From an uncultured Oscillospiraceae bacterium (GTDB taxonomy: Bacteria; Bacillota; Clostridia; Oscillospirales; Oscillospiraceae), in contig CAAGBT010000062.1 in NCBI GenBank assembly GCA_900768135.1, positions 1-45,671 on the forward strand: a stretch of 45,671 nucleotides of DNA, read 5' to 3'. The translations under genes and the position numbers were made by a program. Shown piece by piece: positions 15,236 to 23,438 of the stretch (positions are counted from its first letter, which is position 1; each line of letters opens with the position of its first letter). The notes below the pieces were generated by a model. The model made no database searches, had not been told where the DNA came from, and worked only from the letters and a program-made list of their open reading frames with translations.

Positions 15236-16261
15236 TCACGCATCCCTGCCGAGACGCATCCTGTCGATATTCTGCTCGATATCGCCGATGATGCCGCTTT
15301 GCGCAACCTCCATCGCCTGGCGCACCGCGTTGCAGAAGCCCAGCTCGCTCGCGCTGCCATGCGCCTTGATCACGGGCTTTGAGATGCCGAGCAGCGCCGT
15401 GCCGCCGACCTCGTTGGCGTCAAGCATTTTCTTGAAATCGCCAAGCCGGCTCCTGAGCAGCAGCGCCGCCAGCTTTGTGCCGGTGCTGTGCATCAGCATT
15501 TCCTTCAATTTGATGGAAAGGAGCTTGCCTGTGCCTTCGATGCTCTTGAGCATAATATTGCCGCTGTAGCCGTCGGCCACGATCACGTCGCACTCGCCGA
15601 GCATGGCCTCCTTCGCCTCGATATTGCCGGTGAAATTGAGGTAGCCCGCCGCGCCGGCCTCTTTAAGCTTCTGATAGGCTTCGCGGCGCAGCTCGTCGCC
15701 CTTGCTCTCCTCCGCGCCGATGTTGAGAAGCGCCACGCGCGGCGCGGCCACGCCCAGCACCTTCTGCGCATAGTAGCTGCCAAGGTAGGCGAATTGCAGC
15801 AGATATTCCACGGTGCATTCGGCGTTCGCGCCGCAGTCGATCAGCACCGCACGGCCCTTTGCCGTGGGAATGACGGGAGCGAGTGCCGCACGGCGCAGGC
15901 CGCGGATACGCTTGACCACGAGCGTAGCGCCCGCGAGCAGCGCGCCTGTGCTGCCCGCGCAGACAAAGCCGTCGGCCCTGCCGTCGCGCAGCATGGTGAG
16001 TCCCACGGTGAGGGACGAATCCTTTTTCCGCTTGAAGGCCGTGGCGGGATCATCGCAGATCTCGACGACCTCCTCCGCGTTCACGATCTCCACGCCGGCA
16101 GGCAGATCCTTGCAGCCGCACTGCTGCAGCGTCCTGAGGATCTCTTCCGTTCTGCCCGCAAGAATGATATCCGCGCCGTATTTTTCGTGCGCCATCAGCG
16201 CGCCCTTGACGGGTGCAAGCGGGGCAAGGTCGCCGCCCATCGCGTCAACAATGATCTTCAT
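15236..16261 (-). CDS. plsX: Phosphate acyltransferase PlsX
   Basis: A 341-aa peripheral membrane enzyme that converts acyl-ACP and phosphate to acyl-phosphate, the first step of the PlsX/PlsY phospholipid route. The N-terminus (IIVDAMGGDLAP), the IDCGANAEC segment, LLNIGAEESKGDEL and NFTGNIEAKEAM are family hallmarks. Its ATG lies 17 nt inside the end of trmFO, whose last codons carry the AAGGAGGAG ribosome binding site, so the two are translationally coupled. Confidence 0.97.
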   Translation of the reverse strand: MKIIVDAMGGDLAPLAPVKGALMAHEKYGADIILAGRTEEILRTLQQCGCKDLPAGVEIVNAEEVVEICDDPATAFKRKKDSSLTVGLTMLRDGRADGFVCAGSTGALLAGATLVVKRIRGLRRAALAPVIPTAKGRAVLIDCGANAECTVEYLLQFAYLGSYYAQKVLGVAAPRVALLNIGAEESKGDELRREAYQKLKEAGAAGYLNFTGNIEAKEAMLGECDVIVADGYSGNIMLKSIEGTGKLLSIKLKEMLMHSTGTKLAALLLRSRLGDFKKMLDANEVGGTALLGISKPVIKAHGSASELGFCNAVRQAMEVAQSGIIGDIEQNIDRMRLGRDA

Positions 16262-17588
16262 AGCACTCCTCCTTTATGTCGCTCAGCAATTCCTGCCGCA
16301 GCGCGCCGATGTGTGCGAGAGCGCGCTCGGCAAGCGCTGCGTTCTTGACCCGCTTGCCGCCCTTTACGCGGCGGCCCAGCGGCGGCATAATGCCGAAATT
16401 AACATTCATCGGCTGAAAATCGGATACGGTGGTATCGCTGATATACAGCGCCAGCGCGCCGATGGCCGTTTCGCGCGGGAAATCGACGGGCTGCCTGCCC
16501 TCCAGCCGCCGCGCCAGCTCCACGCCGGCAAGAAATCCGGAGGCGGCCGACTCGATGTAGCCCTCCACGCCGGTCATCTGTCCGGCAAAGGCGATGCGGT
16601 CATCGGCAATAAGGCGGTAATAACGGTCGAGCAGGCCGGGCGAGCGGAGATAGGTATTGCGGTGCATCACGCCGAAGCGGACAAAGTCCGCTTCATGCAG
16701 GGCCGGGATCATGGAAAAGACGCGCTTCTGCTCGGGAAAGCGCAGATGCGTCTGAAAGCCGACAAGGTTGTAGACGCTGCCCTGCGCATTGTCGCGCCGG
16801 AGCTGGACGACGGCATAAGGCTCGCGCCCCGTTTTCGGATCGCGCAGGCCGCGCGGCTTGAGCGGGCCGTAGAGCAGGGTGTCGTGTCCGCGGCGCGCCA
16901 TGACCTCAACGGGCATACAGCCCTCGAAAACGCGCTTGTCCTCAAAGCCGTGTACCGGCGCTTCCTCGGCGGTTGTGAGCGCCTGCCAGAAGACCTCGTA
17001 CTCCGCCTCCGTCATGGGGCAGTTGATATAGTCCGCCGTCCCCTTATCGTAGCGCGAGGCGAAAAAGGCGGCGTTCATGTCCACGCTTTCAAACGTGACG
17101 AGCGGGGCGGCAGCGTCAAAAAAGTTGAGCGTGCGGCCCTCGCCGGTCTTTTCGGCAATGGCGGCGGCAAGCGCGTCGCTCGTCAGCGGGCCGGAGGCGA
17201 TGATAACGTTTCCCTCGGGGACGGCCGTCACCTCGCCGGGGACGACCGCAATATTGGGGTGCGAGCGGATCTTCCTCGTTACAAGCTCTGAAAAGCCGGA
17301 ACGATCCACTGCCAGTGCGCCGCCCGCCTCCACGCGCGTCGCGTCCGCGCAGGCCATGATAAGCGAGCCGAGGCGGCGCAGCTCCTCTTTAAGCAGGCCG
17401 ACCGCGTTTTCGATCTGGTCTGAGCGCAGCGAATTTGAGCAGCAAAGCTCGGCAAAGGAATCGGTGTGGTGCGCGGGCGTTTTCTTTTCAGGCTTCATTT
17501 CATGCAGCGTCACGGAAACGCCGCGCTGCGCAAGCTGCCAGGCAGCCTCGCAGCCGGCAAGGCCGGCGCCGATCACGGTTACTTGCAT
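16245..17588 (-). CDS. trmFO: Folate/FAD-dependent tRNA m5U54 methyltransferase TrmFO
   Basis: A 447-aa flavoprotein that methylates U54 of tRNA with 5,10-methylenetetrahydrofolate as carbon donor, the Gram-positive alternative to SAM-dependent TrmA. The FAD-binding GAGLAGCEAAW is at residues 7-17. The family's two functional cysteines are seen in ELCCSNSLRS (Cys49/50) and FEGCMPVE (Cys224). The start ATG at 17586-17588 shares one base with the topA stop (TGATG). The stop lies 17 nt inside plsX. The order topA-trmFO is common in Firmicutes. Confidence 0.97.
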   Translation of the reverse strand: MQVTVIGAGLAGCEAAWQLAQRGVSVTLHEMKPEKKTPAHHTDSFAELCCSNSLRSDQIENAVGLLKEELRRLGSLIMACADATRVEAGGALAVDRSGFSELVTRKIRSHPNIAVVPGEVTAVPEGNVIIASGPLTSDALAAAIAEKTGEGRTLNFFDAAAPLVTFESVDMNAAFFASRYDKGTADYINCPMTEAEYEVFWQALTTAEEAPVHGFEDKRVFEGCMPVEVMARRGHDTLLYGPLKPRGLRDPKTGREPYAVVQLRRDNAQGSVYNLVGFQTHLRFPEQKRVFSMIPALHEADFVRFGVMHRNTYLRSPGLLDRYYRLIADDRIAFAGQMTGVEGYIESAASGFLAGVELARRLEGRQPVDFPRETAIGALALYISDTTVSDFQPMNVNFGIMPPLGRRVKGGKRVKNAALAERALAHIGALRQELLSDIKEECYEDHC

Positions 17589-20005
17589 CAGTTTTCTTCC
17601 TTCTCTGCGGTCTTTTTGGCGGCGGGCTTGGCGGGCGTTTTCTTCGCGGCCGCCTTTTTCGCGGTCGCGGTCTTCTCCGCTGCCGTCTTCTTCGCGGACT
17701 TTTCCTCGCCGTCCCCGGCGGCAGTCTTTTTCGTCGTTTTCTTCGCCGCGGCGGTCTTTTTGGCTGCGGTGGATTTCGCAGCCGTCTTCTTCGCGGCGGG
17801 CTTCTTTTCTGCGCTCACCTCCGTCCCGGCAGCCTCTGCATCCTCCGCGTTCGCGGCGGGCTTTTTCACATAGCCGCGCTGGTCCTCCGGCACAAAGCGC
17901 GGGCAGGCGGGATTGATGCAGTAGGGCCGCTTGAAGCCCTTGCCCGCCTTTTTGAACATCGTCTGCCCGCACTCGGGGCAGTCGTCCTTCGTCGGCACGT
18001 CCCAGGTCATGAAGTCGCACTTCTTTTCAGGGTCGCTGCTGGCGGAGAATTCGCAGGCGTAGTAGGTGTACTGCTTGTTTGTCTTTCTGCTCACGCCGGT
18101 GCGCTTCATCATGCGTCCGCCGCATTTGGGACAGCGGCCCGGCATTTCAATGACGAGCGGCTTGGTAAACGTACACTCCGGATAGCCCGGGCAGGCGAGA
18201 AAGCGGCCGAACCGTCCGCTCTTGACGACCATATTGCGGCCGCAGATATCGCACTTTTCCTCGCTCACCTCGTCCGGCACCTTGATGCGCACGCCGTCGA
18301 GCGCCTCTTCGGCGTTTTTCAGGTCGCGCTCAAAATTGCCGTAAAAGTCGCGGATAACGTCCTTCCACGGCGTTTTTCCCTCCTCCACGGCGTCGAGCTT
18401 CTGCTCCATGCGGGCGGTGAACTTCATGTCCACAATGTCGGAGAAGCGCTGCTCCATCAGGTCGGTGACGACCTCGCCGAGCGGCGTGGGACGCAGATAC
18501 TTGCCGTCCTTGATAACATATTCACGGTCGAGAATTGTCGAGACCGTCGGCGCATAGGTGGAGGGACGGCCGATGCCGTTCTGCTCCATCGCGCGGATAA
18601 GCGTTGCATCGGTATAGCGCAGGGGCGGCTGGGTAAAGTGCTGGAGGGGCGAAAACCGCTCGAGCGCAAGGCTCTGCCCCTCGCAAAGCGGCGGCAGCGC
18701 ATCCTCCTTTTCCTCCTTGCCGTCGTCATCGCGGGATTCTTCGTAAACGGCGGTATAACCGGAGAACTTGAGACTGCTGGCGCTGGCGTGGAACTCGTGA
18801 TCCGCCGCCATGATCTGGACGCTCACGCTGTCGTACACGGCGTTTGCCATCTGCGAGGCGAGAAAGCGGCTCCAGATCAGGCGGTAGAGCCGGTACTGCT
18901 CGCCCGTCAGATCGCCCTTAACGCGCTCGGGCGTCAGCTCGACATTGGACGGGCGGATGGCCTCGTGCGCGTCCTGCGCGCCGGCCTTGGCCTTGTAATG
19001 GCGGGCAGCCTTAGGGTAATAGGCCTCCCCGTAGCGTCCCAGGATAAAGGTCTTCGCCGCAGCGACGGCCTCTTCGGAAATGCGCAGCGAGTCGGTACGC
19101 ATATAGGTGATGAGGCCCACGGTGCCCTCACCCGTGATATCCACGCCCTCGTAGAGCTGCTGGGCAATGGCCATGGTGCGGCGCGGCGTCATGTTGAGCT
19201 TGTGCGAGGCGTCCTGCTGCAACGTAGAAGTTGTAAACGGCAGCGACGGAGAGCGCTGCTTATCCGTGCGCTTGATATTCGTCACGGTAAAGGGTTTGTC
19301 GCCGATATCGGCAATGATGGCGTCCACCTGCTCGCCGGAGGCCGGCTCGACCTTTTTGCCGTCCTTGCCGTAATAGTGCGCTGCAAAGCTTTTCTGCGAA
19401 GGCTCATCCAGCAGTACGGCGTCCAGCGTCCAGTATTCCTGCGGCTCAAAGGCGCGGATCTCCTTTTCGCGGTCGTCCACCATGCGCGCGGCGACAGACT
19501 GCACGCGGCCCGCCGACAGGCCCCGGCGCACCTTTTTCCACAGCAGCGGGCTGAGCTGATAGCCCACGATGCGGTCCAGCACGCGGCGCGCCTGCTGCGC
19601 GTCCACCAGATCCTGGTCGATGGCGCGCGGCTTTTCAATGCTCTCAGATACAACTTTCTTCGTGATCTCGTTGAACGTTACGCGCTTTGCCTTATCATCA
19701 TCGAGGCCGAGCAGCGCCTTGAGGTGCCACGAGATCGCCTCGCCCTCGCGGTCAGGGTCGGTTGCAAGATAGACGATATCGCTGCTTTTGGCGGCCTTTT
19801 TCAGCTCGCCTATCAGCTCCTCCTTGCCGCGGATGGGCTGATAGGCGGGTTCAAAATCATGCTCGATATCCACGCCCAGCTTGCTCTTTGGCAGGTCGCG
19901 CAGGTGGCCCATGCTGGCCTTGACTTCATAATCCTTGCCCAGATATTTTCCAATGGTTTTCGCCTTTGCAGGGGATTCGACGATCACCAGATGTTTTTTC
20001 GCCAT
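17588..20005 (-). CDS. topA: DNA topoisomerase I
   Basis: An 805-aa type IA topoisomerase that relaxes negative supercoils. The TOPRIM acidic triad is Asp83, Asp85 and Glu87 (TDPDREGEA), and the catalytic Tyr301 lies in LITYMRTDSLRIS. Three C4-type zinc ribbons follow from about residue 585 (CDICGRN, CPKCGGR, CPECGQT). After about residue 720 comes a low-complexity tail of about 80 residues rich in Lys, Ala and Thr (repeated KKTAA/AAKKT units), like histone-H1-type DNA-binding tails. The gene starts 5 nt after dprA ends. Confidence 0.97.
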   Translation of the reverse strand: MAKKHLVIVESPAKAKTIGKYLGKDYEVKASMGHLRDLPKSKLGVDIEHDFEPAYQPIRGKEELIGELKKAAKSSDIVYLATDPDREGEAISWHLKALLGLDDDKAKRVTFNEITKKVVSESIEKPRAIDQDLVDAQQARRVLDRIVGYQLSPLLWKKVRRGLSAGRVQSVAARMVDDREKEIRAFEPQEYWTLDAVLLDEPSQKSFAAHYYGKDGKKVEPASGEQVDAIIADIGDKPFTVTNIKRTDKQRSPSLPFTTSTLQQDASHKLNMTPRRTMAIAQQLYEGVDITGEGTVGLITYMRTDSLRISEEAVAAAKTFILGRYGEAYYPKAARHYKAKAGAQDAHEAIRPSNVELTPERVKGDLTGEQYRLYRLIWSRFLASQMANAVYDSVSVQIMAADHEFHASASSLKFSGYTAVYEESRDDDGKEEKEDALPPLCEGQSLALERFSPLQHFTQPPLRYTDATLIRAMEQNGIGRPSTYAPTVSTILDREYVIKDGKYLRPTPLGEVVTDLMEQRFSDIVDMKFTARMEQKLDAVEEGKTPWKDVIRDFYGNFERDLKNAEEALDGVRIKVPDEVSEEKCDICGRNMVVKSGRFGRFLACPGYPECTFTKPLVIEMPGRCPKCGGRMMKRTGVSRKTNKQYTYYACEFSASSDPEKKCDFMTWDVPTKDDCPECGQTMFKKAGKGFKRPYCINPACPRFVPEDQRGYVKKPAANAEDAEAAGTEVSAEKKPAAKKTAAKSTAAKKTAAAKKTTKKTAAGDGEEKSAKKTAAEKTATAKKAAAKKTPAKPAAKKTAEKEEN

Positions 20006-20010
20006 GCCTT

Positions 20011-21225
20011 TTATTCCTCCAGTAATGTTACAGTCAGCAGAAAATACTTGCCGCCGCCCTGCGCCACATAGCCGTCCAGCTCCATCATCGTGAGCGCAGA
20101 GAGAACGCGGCGCGTGGGAACGCCCGTTTTTTCAATGATATCGTCCACCTGCAGCGCGCCGTCCTTCAGCGCGCGCAGGATCGTGATCTGATCATCCGTA
20201 AGGCCCGCGTCGTTTTTCGCAAGATCCAGCTCCGGCAGCGCGGGCGCGGCCTCCTGCGCCTCCTGCCGCCGGGCGCGCGCCTGTTCCTCGCGCGCCTGAT
20301 AGCCAAGCGTGTGCGGCAGCTCCACGCGCCCGCCGGAAATACGATGCGGATAGGCTGCTTCATACTCGCGCAGAATGTCCCAGCTGTCTGCGGCAAGCGC
20401 GGCGGCGCCGTCGGCAATGAGCCGGTTGCAGCCGCGGCTCATGGGCGCGTCGATAGGGCCGGGGACGGCAAAAACATCGCGTCCCTGCTCCAGCGCCGTA
20501 TTGGCCGTGATGAGCGCGCCGCTCTTTTCGGGCGCTTCCACAACGAGCGCCGCGAGACAAAGCCCGCTGATGATACGGTTGCGCGCGGGAAAATGCCACC
20601 CCTCCGCCGCCGTGCCGGGCGGGTATTCGCTGATAAGCGCGCCGGAGGCGGCGATATCGCGGCAGAGCCACTCGTTTTCCGCAGGGTAGGCCACGTCAAC
20701 GCCGCAGCCAAGCACGGCAACCGTTTTCCCGCCCGCGCGCAGCGCGCCGCGGTGAGCGGCGGAGTCTACGCCTGCGGCCGCGCCGGAAACGACAAGCGCG
20801 CCCTGCCGGGCCAGCCCGTAGGCAAGCTTTTCCGCGCTCTCCAGTCCATAGGGCGTGGCCTTGCGCGTGCCGACCACAGCAACGGCGACCTCCTCGTCAA
20901 CAACGGGAAGATTGCCCCTGACATAGAGCAGGCACGGCGGCTCGAAGATGTTGCGCAGGCGGACGGGATAGTCCGCATCCTGCATCGTAAGCAAGCGCAG
21001 CCCCAGCCGCGCGCAGGCGCCGAGGATACGGTCGGCCTCCTCGCAGGACTTATCCGCCAGCAGCGCGGGCTGGCGCGGTTCCAGGCCGGGAACGAGGCGG
21101 TATTCGTCCTCATCGGCATAATAGATATTCTCCGGCGTGCCGAAATGATCGAGCAGCGCCAGCTTTGAACGGTTCGTCAGTCCTCTGATCTCGGAGAGCC
21201 ACACCCAGTACTTCAGTGCCGCCAT
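20011..21225 (-). CDS. dprA: DNA-processing protein DprA
   Basis: A 404-aa cytoplasmic protein that loads RecA on incoming single-stranded DNA in natural transformation. An N-terminal helical (SAM-like) region precedes the Rossmann domain, with the signatures VAVVGTRKATPYG, SGAAAGVDSAAHRGAL, VLGCGVDVAYPAEN, FPARNRIISGL and ALEQGRDVFAVPG. A C-terminal winged helix (residues about 340-400) ends the protein. AAAGGAGGGAAAA precedes the ATG. It is between the RNA methyltransferase (16 nt upstream) and topA; dprA-topA is a classic pair. No com genes are in this window. Confidence 0.96.
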   Translation of the reverse strand: MAALKYWVWLSEIRGLTNRSKLALLDHFGTPENIYYADEDEYRLVPGLEPRQPALLADKSCEEADRILGACARLGLRLLTMQDADYPVRLRNIFEPPCLLYVRGNLPVVDEEVAVAVVGTRKATPYGLESAEKLAYGLARQGALVVSGAAAGVDSAAHRGALRAGGKTVAVLGCGVDVAYPAENEWLCRDIAASGALISEYPPGTAAEGWHFPARNRIISGLCLAALVVEAPEKSGALITANTALEQGRDVFAVPGPIDAPMSRGCNRLIADGAAALAADSWDILREYEAAYPHRISGGRVELPHTLGYQAREEQARARRQEAQEAAPALPELDLAKNDAGLTDDQITILRALKDGALQVDDIIEKTGVPTRRVLSALTMMELDGYVAQGGGKYFLLTVTLLEE

Positions 21226-21241
21226 GACCGTTTTCCCTCCT

Positions 21242-22003
21242 TTACCGGTACATTTCCCAGAGTACGACCGCCGCCGCGACCGCCGCGTTGAGCGACTCGC
21301 AGCGCGCGCTCATGGGGATCTTCAGCGTTTTTTCGCAGGCGTCGAGTAATTGCTGCGAAAGGCCCTTCCCCTCGCTGCCGATGGCGACCGCCGCGCGGGA
21401 TAGATCGGCCTGTGCGAGCGGCACGGTATCGGCGCGCAGCGCCGTGCCGTAAAGCGAGACGCCGCTTTGCGCCAGCAGGGCGACCAGCGCCTCAGGCGCA
21501 ATGGAGTATACCTCGCGGCGGAACACCGCGCCCATCGTGGCGCGGGCCGTTTTTGGGTTGTACGGATCGGCGCAGGCGTTTATGAGAAACACGCCGTCGC
21601 ATTCAAAGGCATCCGCCGTGCGGAGGATCGTGCCGACGTTTCCCGGATCCTGCACGCCGTCCAGCACCAGATAATGCCGCCCGGAAAGCGCTGCGGGCGG
21701 CTCCGGCTCCGGCAGCGCAACGGTGAACAGCGCACCCTGCGGCGCCTCCATGGGGCTGATATAGCGCATCAGCTCTTCGCTTACGCGCACCGTGCGCACA
21801 TTCTCCGGAAGGGGCGGGATATCCGCGTCGGCGGCAAACACCGCCGTTTTGATGGGAGCGCCCCACTTGAGCGCTTCGTCCAGCAGCTTTGTTCCATCGC
21901 AGAGGTATTCGCCGCAGCTGCGGCGGTAGGCGCGCGAGGAAGCGAGCCGGCGTAGATGCGCGGCCAGCGGATTGCGGCGGCTGGTGACGGTTTCGATGTC
22001 CAT
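21242..22003 (-). CDS. SpoU/TrmH family RNA 2'-O-methyltransferase
   Basis: A 253-aa SPOUT-class methyltransferase. The N-terminal L30e-like substrate domain (residues 1-95, with RSCGEYLCDGTKLLDEAL) is followed by the trefoil-knot domain with YLVLDGVQDPGNVGTILRTADAF (motif 1), then FLINACADPYNPKTARATMGAVF and a final AAVAIGSEGKGLS and LNAAVAAAVVLWEM (motifs 2 and 3). It is of the RlmB/TrmH type acting on 23S rRNA or tRNA; the site cannot be set. The ATG at 22001-22003 is preferred to a GTG four codons upstream, because GAGGGAG lies between them. It leads the dprA-topA-trmFO-plsX unit. Confidence 0.9.
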   Translation of the reverse strand: MDIETVTSRRNPLAAHLRRLASSRAYRRSCGEYLCDGTKLLDEALKWGAPIKTAVFAADADIPPLPENVRTVRVSEELMRYISPMEAPQGALFTVALPEPEPPAALSGRHYLVLDGVQDPGNVGTILRTADAFECDGVFLINACADPYNPKTARATMGAVFRREVYSIAPEALVALLAQSGVSLYGTALRADTVPLAQADLSRAAVAIGSEGKGLSQQLLDACEKTLKIPMSARCESLNAAVAAAVVLWEMYR

Positions 22004-22045
22004 AGGCTCCCTCACTTCGTTGATTTCTATTATATATGTGTACCC

Positions 22046-22075
22046 AATATATTATCAATCCGATCGGTTTGTCAA
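22046..22075 (-). promoter_or_regulatory. Promoter of the rRNA methyltransferase-dprA-topA unit
   Basis: On the minus strand TTGACA (22070-22075), an 18-nt spacer and TATATT (22046-22051) in an AT-rich stretch, about 45 nt upstream of the start codon. With short gaps or overlaps from 22003 to 15236, this promoter may serve five genes. Confidence 0.82.
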
Positions 22076-22186
22076 GTGCAAGCGGGAAAAAGTCGCCGTG
22101 CAAAACGGACACACCATCTTTACATCCGGCGGTTCAATATGATAAACTACGCATGGTGAATCCCATTTCAATAAGGAGGACTTTCC

Positions 22187-23398
22187 ATGGAATCTGCAAA
22201 GTCGCGCTTTCTGCGCTATGTGACTTACTATACCACCTCGGACGACTTTACCGGCACTTCGCCCTCCACGGAGCGGCAGAAGGTGCTGGGCCGCGCGCTG
22301 ATGGACGAGCTGAACGCGCTCGGGCTTGAGGGCGTCCGCATGGACAGCTGCGGCAACGTGATCGCAACGCTGCCGGCAACCGCAGGCGCGAACGCGCCGG
22401 CGATCGCGCTCATCGCGCACATGGACACTGCGCCGGACGCGCCGGGCGAAAACGTAAAGGCGCGCGTGGTGCGCTACGAGGGCGGCGAGCTCAAGCTCAA
22501 CGATGACATTTCCCTCACCGAAGCGCTCTGCCCCGGCCTTGAAAAGCACGTGGGCAAGGAGCTGATCGTGACCGACGGCACAACGCTGCTTGGCGCAGAC
22601 GACAAAGCCGGCGTAGCCGAGATCATGGCGGCGGTGGAAACGCTGATCGAAACAAAGGCGAAGCACGGCGAGGTGCGCGTGGTCTTTACGACCGACGAGG
22701 AGATCGGCAACGGCGTGGACGGGCTTTCCGTGCCGGAGCTTGGCTGCGCTTACGGCTACACCGTGGACGGCGGCGCGCTGGGCGAGATCGAATACGAAAA
22801 CTTCAACGCCGCGTCCGCCGTGCTGAGCGTGCGGGGCGTGGGCGTGCATCCGGGCAGCGCTAAGGATGTGATGGTGAACGCGGCGACGGTAGCGATGGAA
22901 TTCCACGCAATGCTGCCCAGGGACGAAGTTCCCGAGAAGACCGAGGGCTACGAGGGCTTTTTCCATCTGACCGATATGACCGGCACCATGACCGACGCCA
23001 CGCTGCGCTACATCATCCGCGACCACGACCGGGAAAAGTTTGAGGCGAAGAAGGCGCTGTTTGCCGCGTGTGCGGAGCGGATCAACGCGCGCTACGGCGA
23101 GGGGACCGCTGCGGCCGCGATCACTGACAGCTATTACAACATGAAAGAAAAGATCCTGCCGCACTTCCACCTCATCGAGCGCGCGGAGAGCGCCTTCCGC
23201 GCCAACGGCGTGGAGCCTGCGTGTGTTCCCATCCGCGGCGGCACGGACGGCGCGCGCCTTTCGTGGGACGGGCTGCCCTGCCCCAACCTCTCCACCGGCG
23301 GCTACAACTTCCACGGCGTGCGCGAATGGATCCCTGCGGAAAGCCTGGGCGCGATGACCCGCGTGCTGGTAACGCTGGTTCAAAGCTTCGCGGAATAA
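22187..23398 (+). CDS. pepT: Peptidase T (tripeptidase)
   Basis: A 403-aa cytoplasmic M20 metallopeptidase that cuts the N-terminal residue from tripeptides. Metal and catalytic motifs are complete: AHMDTAPDAPG (His and Asp), LLGADDKAGVAEIM (bridging Asp), TTDEEIGNG (catalytic and metal Glu), YTVDGGALGE and the C-terminal PIRGGTDGARLSW with NLSTGGYNFHGVREW (last His). AAGGAGGA lies 8 nt before the ATG. It is 40 nt upstream of a second peptidase gene on the same strand, likely an operon for peptide use. Confidence 0.96.
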   Translation: MESAKSRFLRYVTYYTTSDDFTGTSPSTERQKVLGRALMDELNALGLEGVRMDSCGNVIATLPATAGANAPAIALIAHMDTAPDAPGENVKARVVRYEGGELKLNDDISLTEALCPGLEKHVGKELIVTDGTTLLGADDKAGVAEIMAAVETLIETKAKHGEVRVVFTTDEEIGNGVDGLSVPELGCAYGYTVDGGALGEIEYENFNAASAVLSVRGVGVHPGSAKDVMVNAATVAMEFHAMLPRDEVPEKTEGYEGFFHLTDMTGTMTDATLRYIIRDHDREKFEAKKALFAACAERINARYGEGTAAAAITDSYYNMKEKILPHFHLIERAESAFRANGVEPACVPIRGGTDGARLSWDGLPCPNLSTGGYNFHGVREWIPAESLGAMTRVLVTLVQSFAE

Positions 23399-23438
23399 CG
23401 CAAAAAACAGCACGACAAAGAAAAGGAGTGTTTTTCTG

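Noticed and set aside
17435..20071. An 878-codon open frame on the plus strand opposite topA
   Set aside because: It mirrors the GC-rich codon pattern of topA, which has full catalytic motifs on the minus strand; the opposite frame has no recognisable domain or ribosome binding site.
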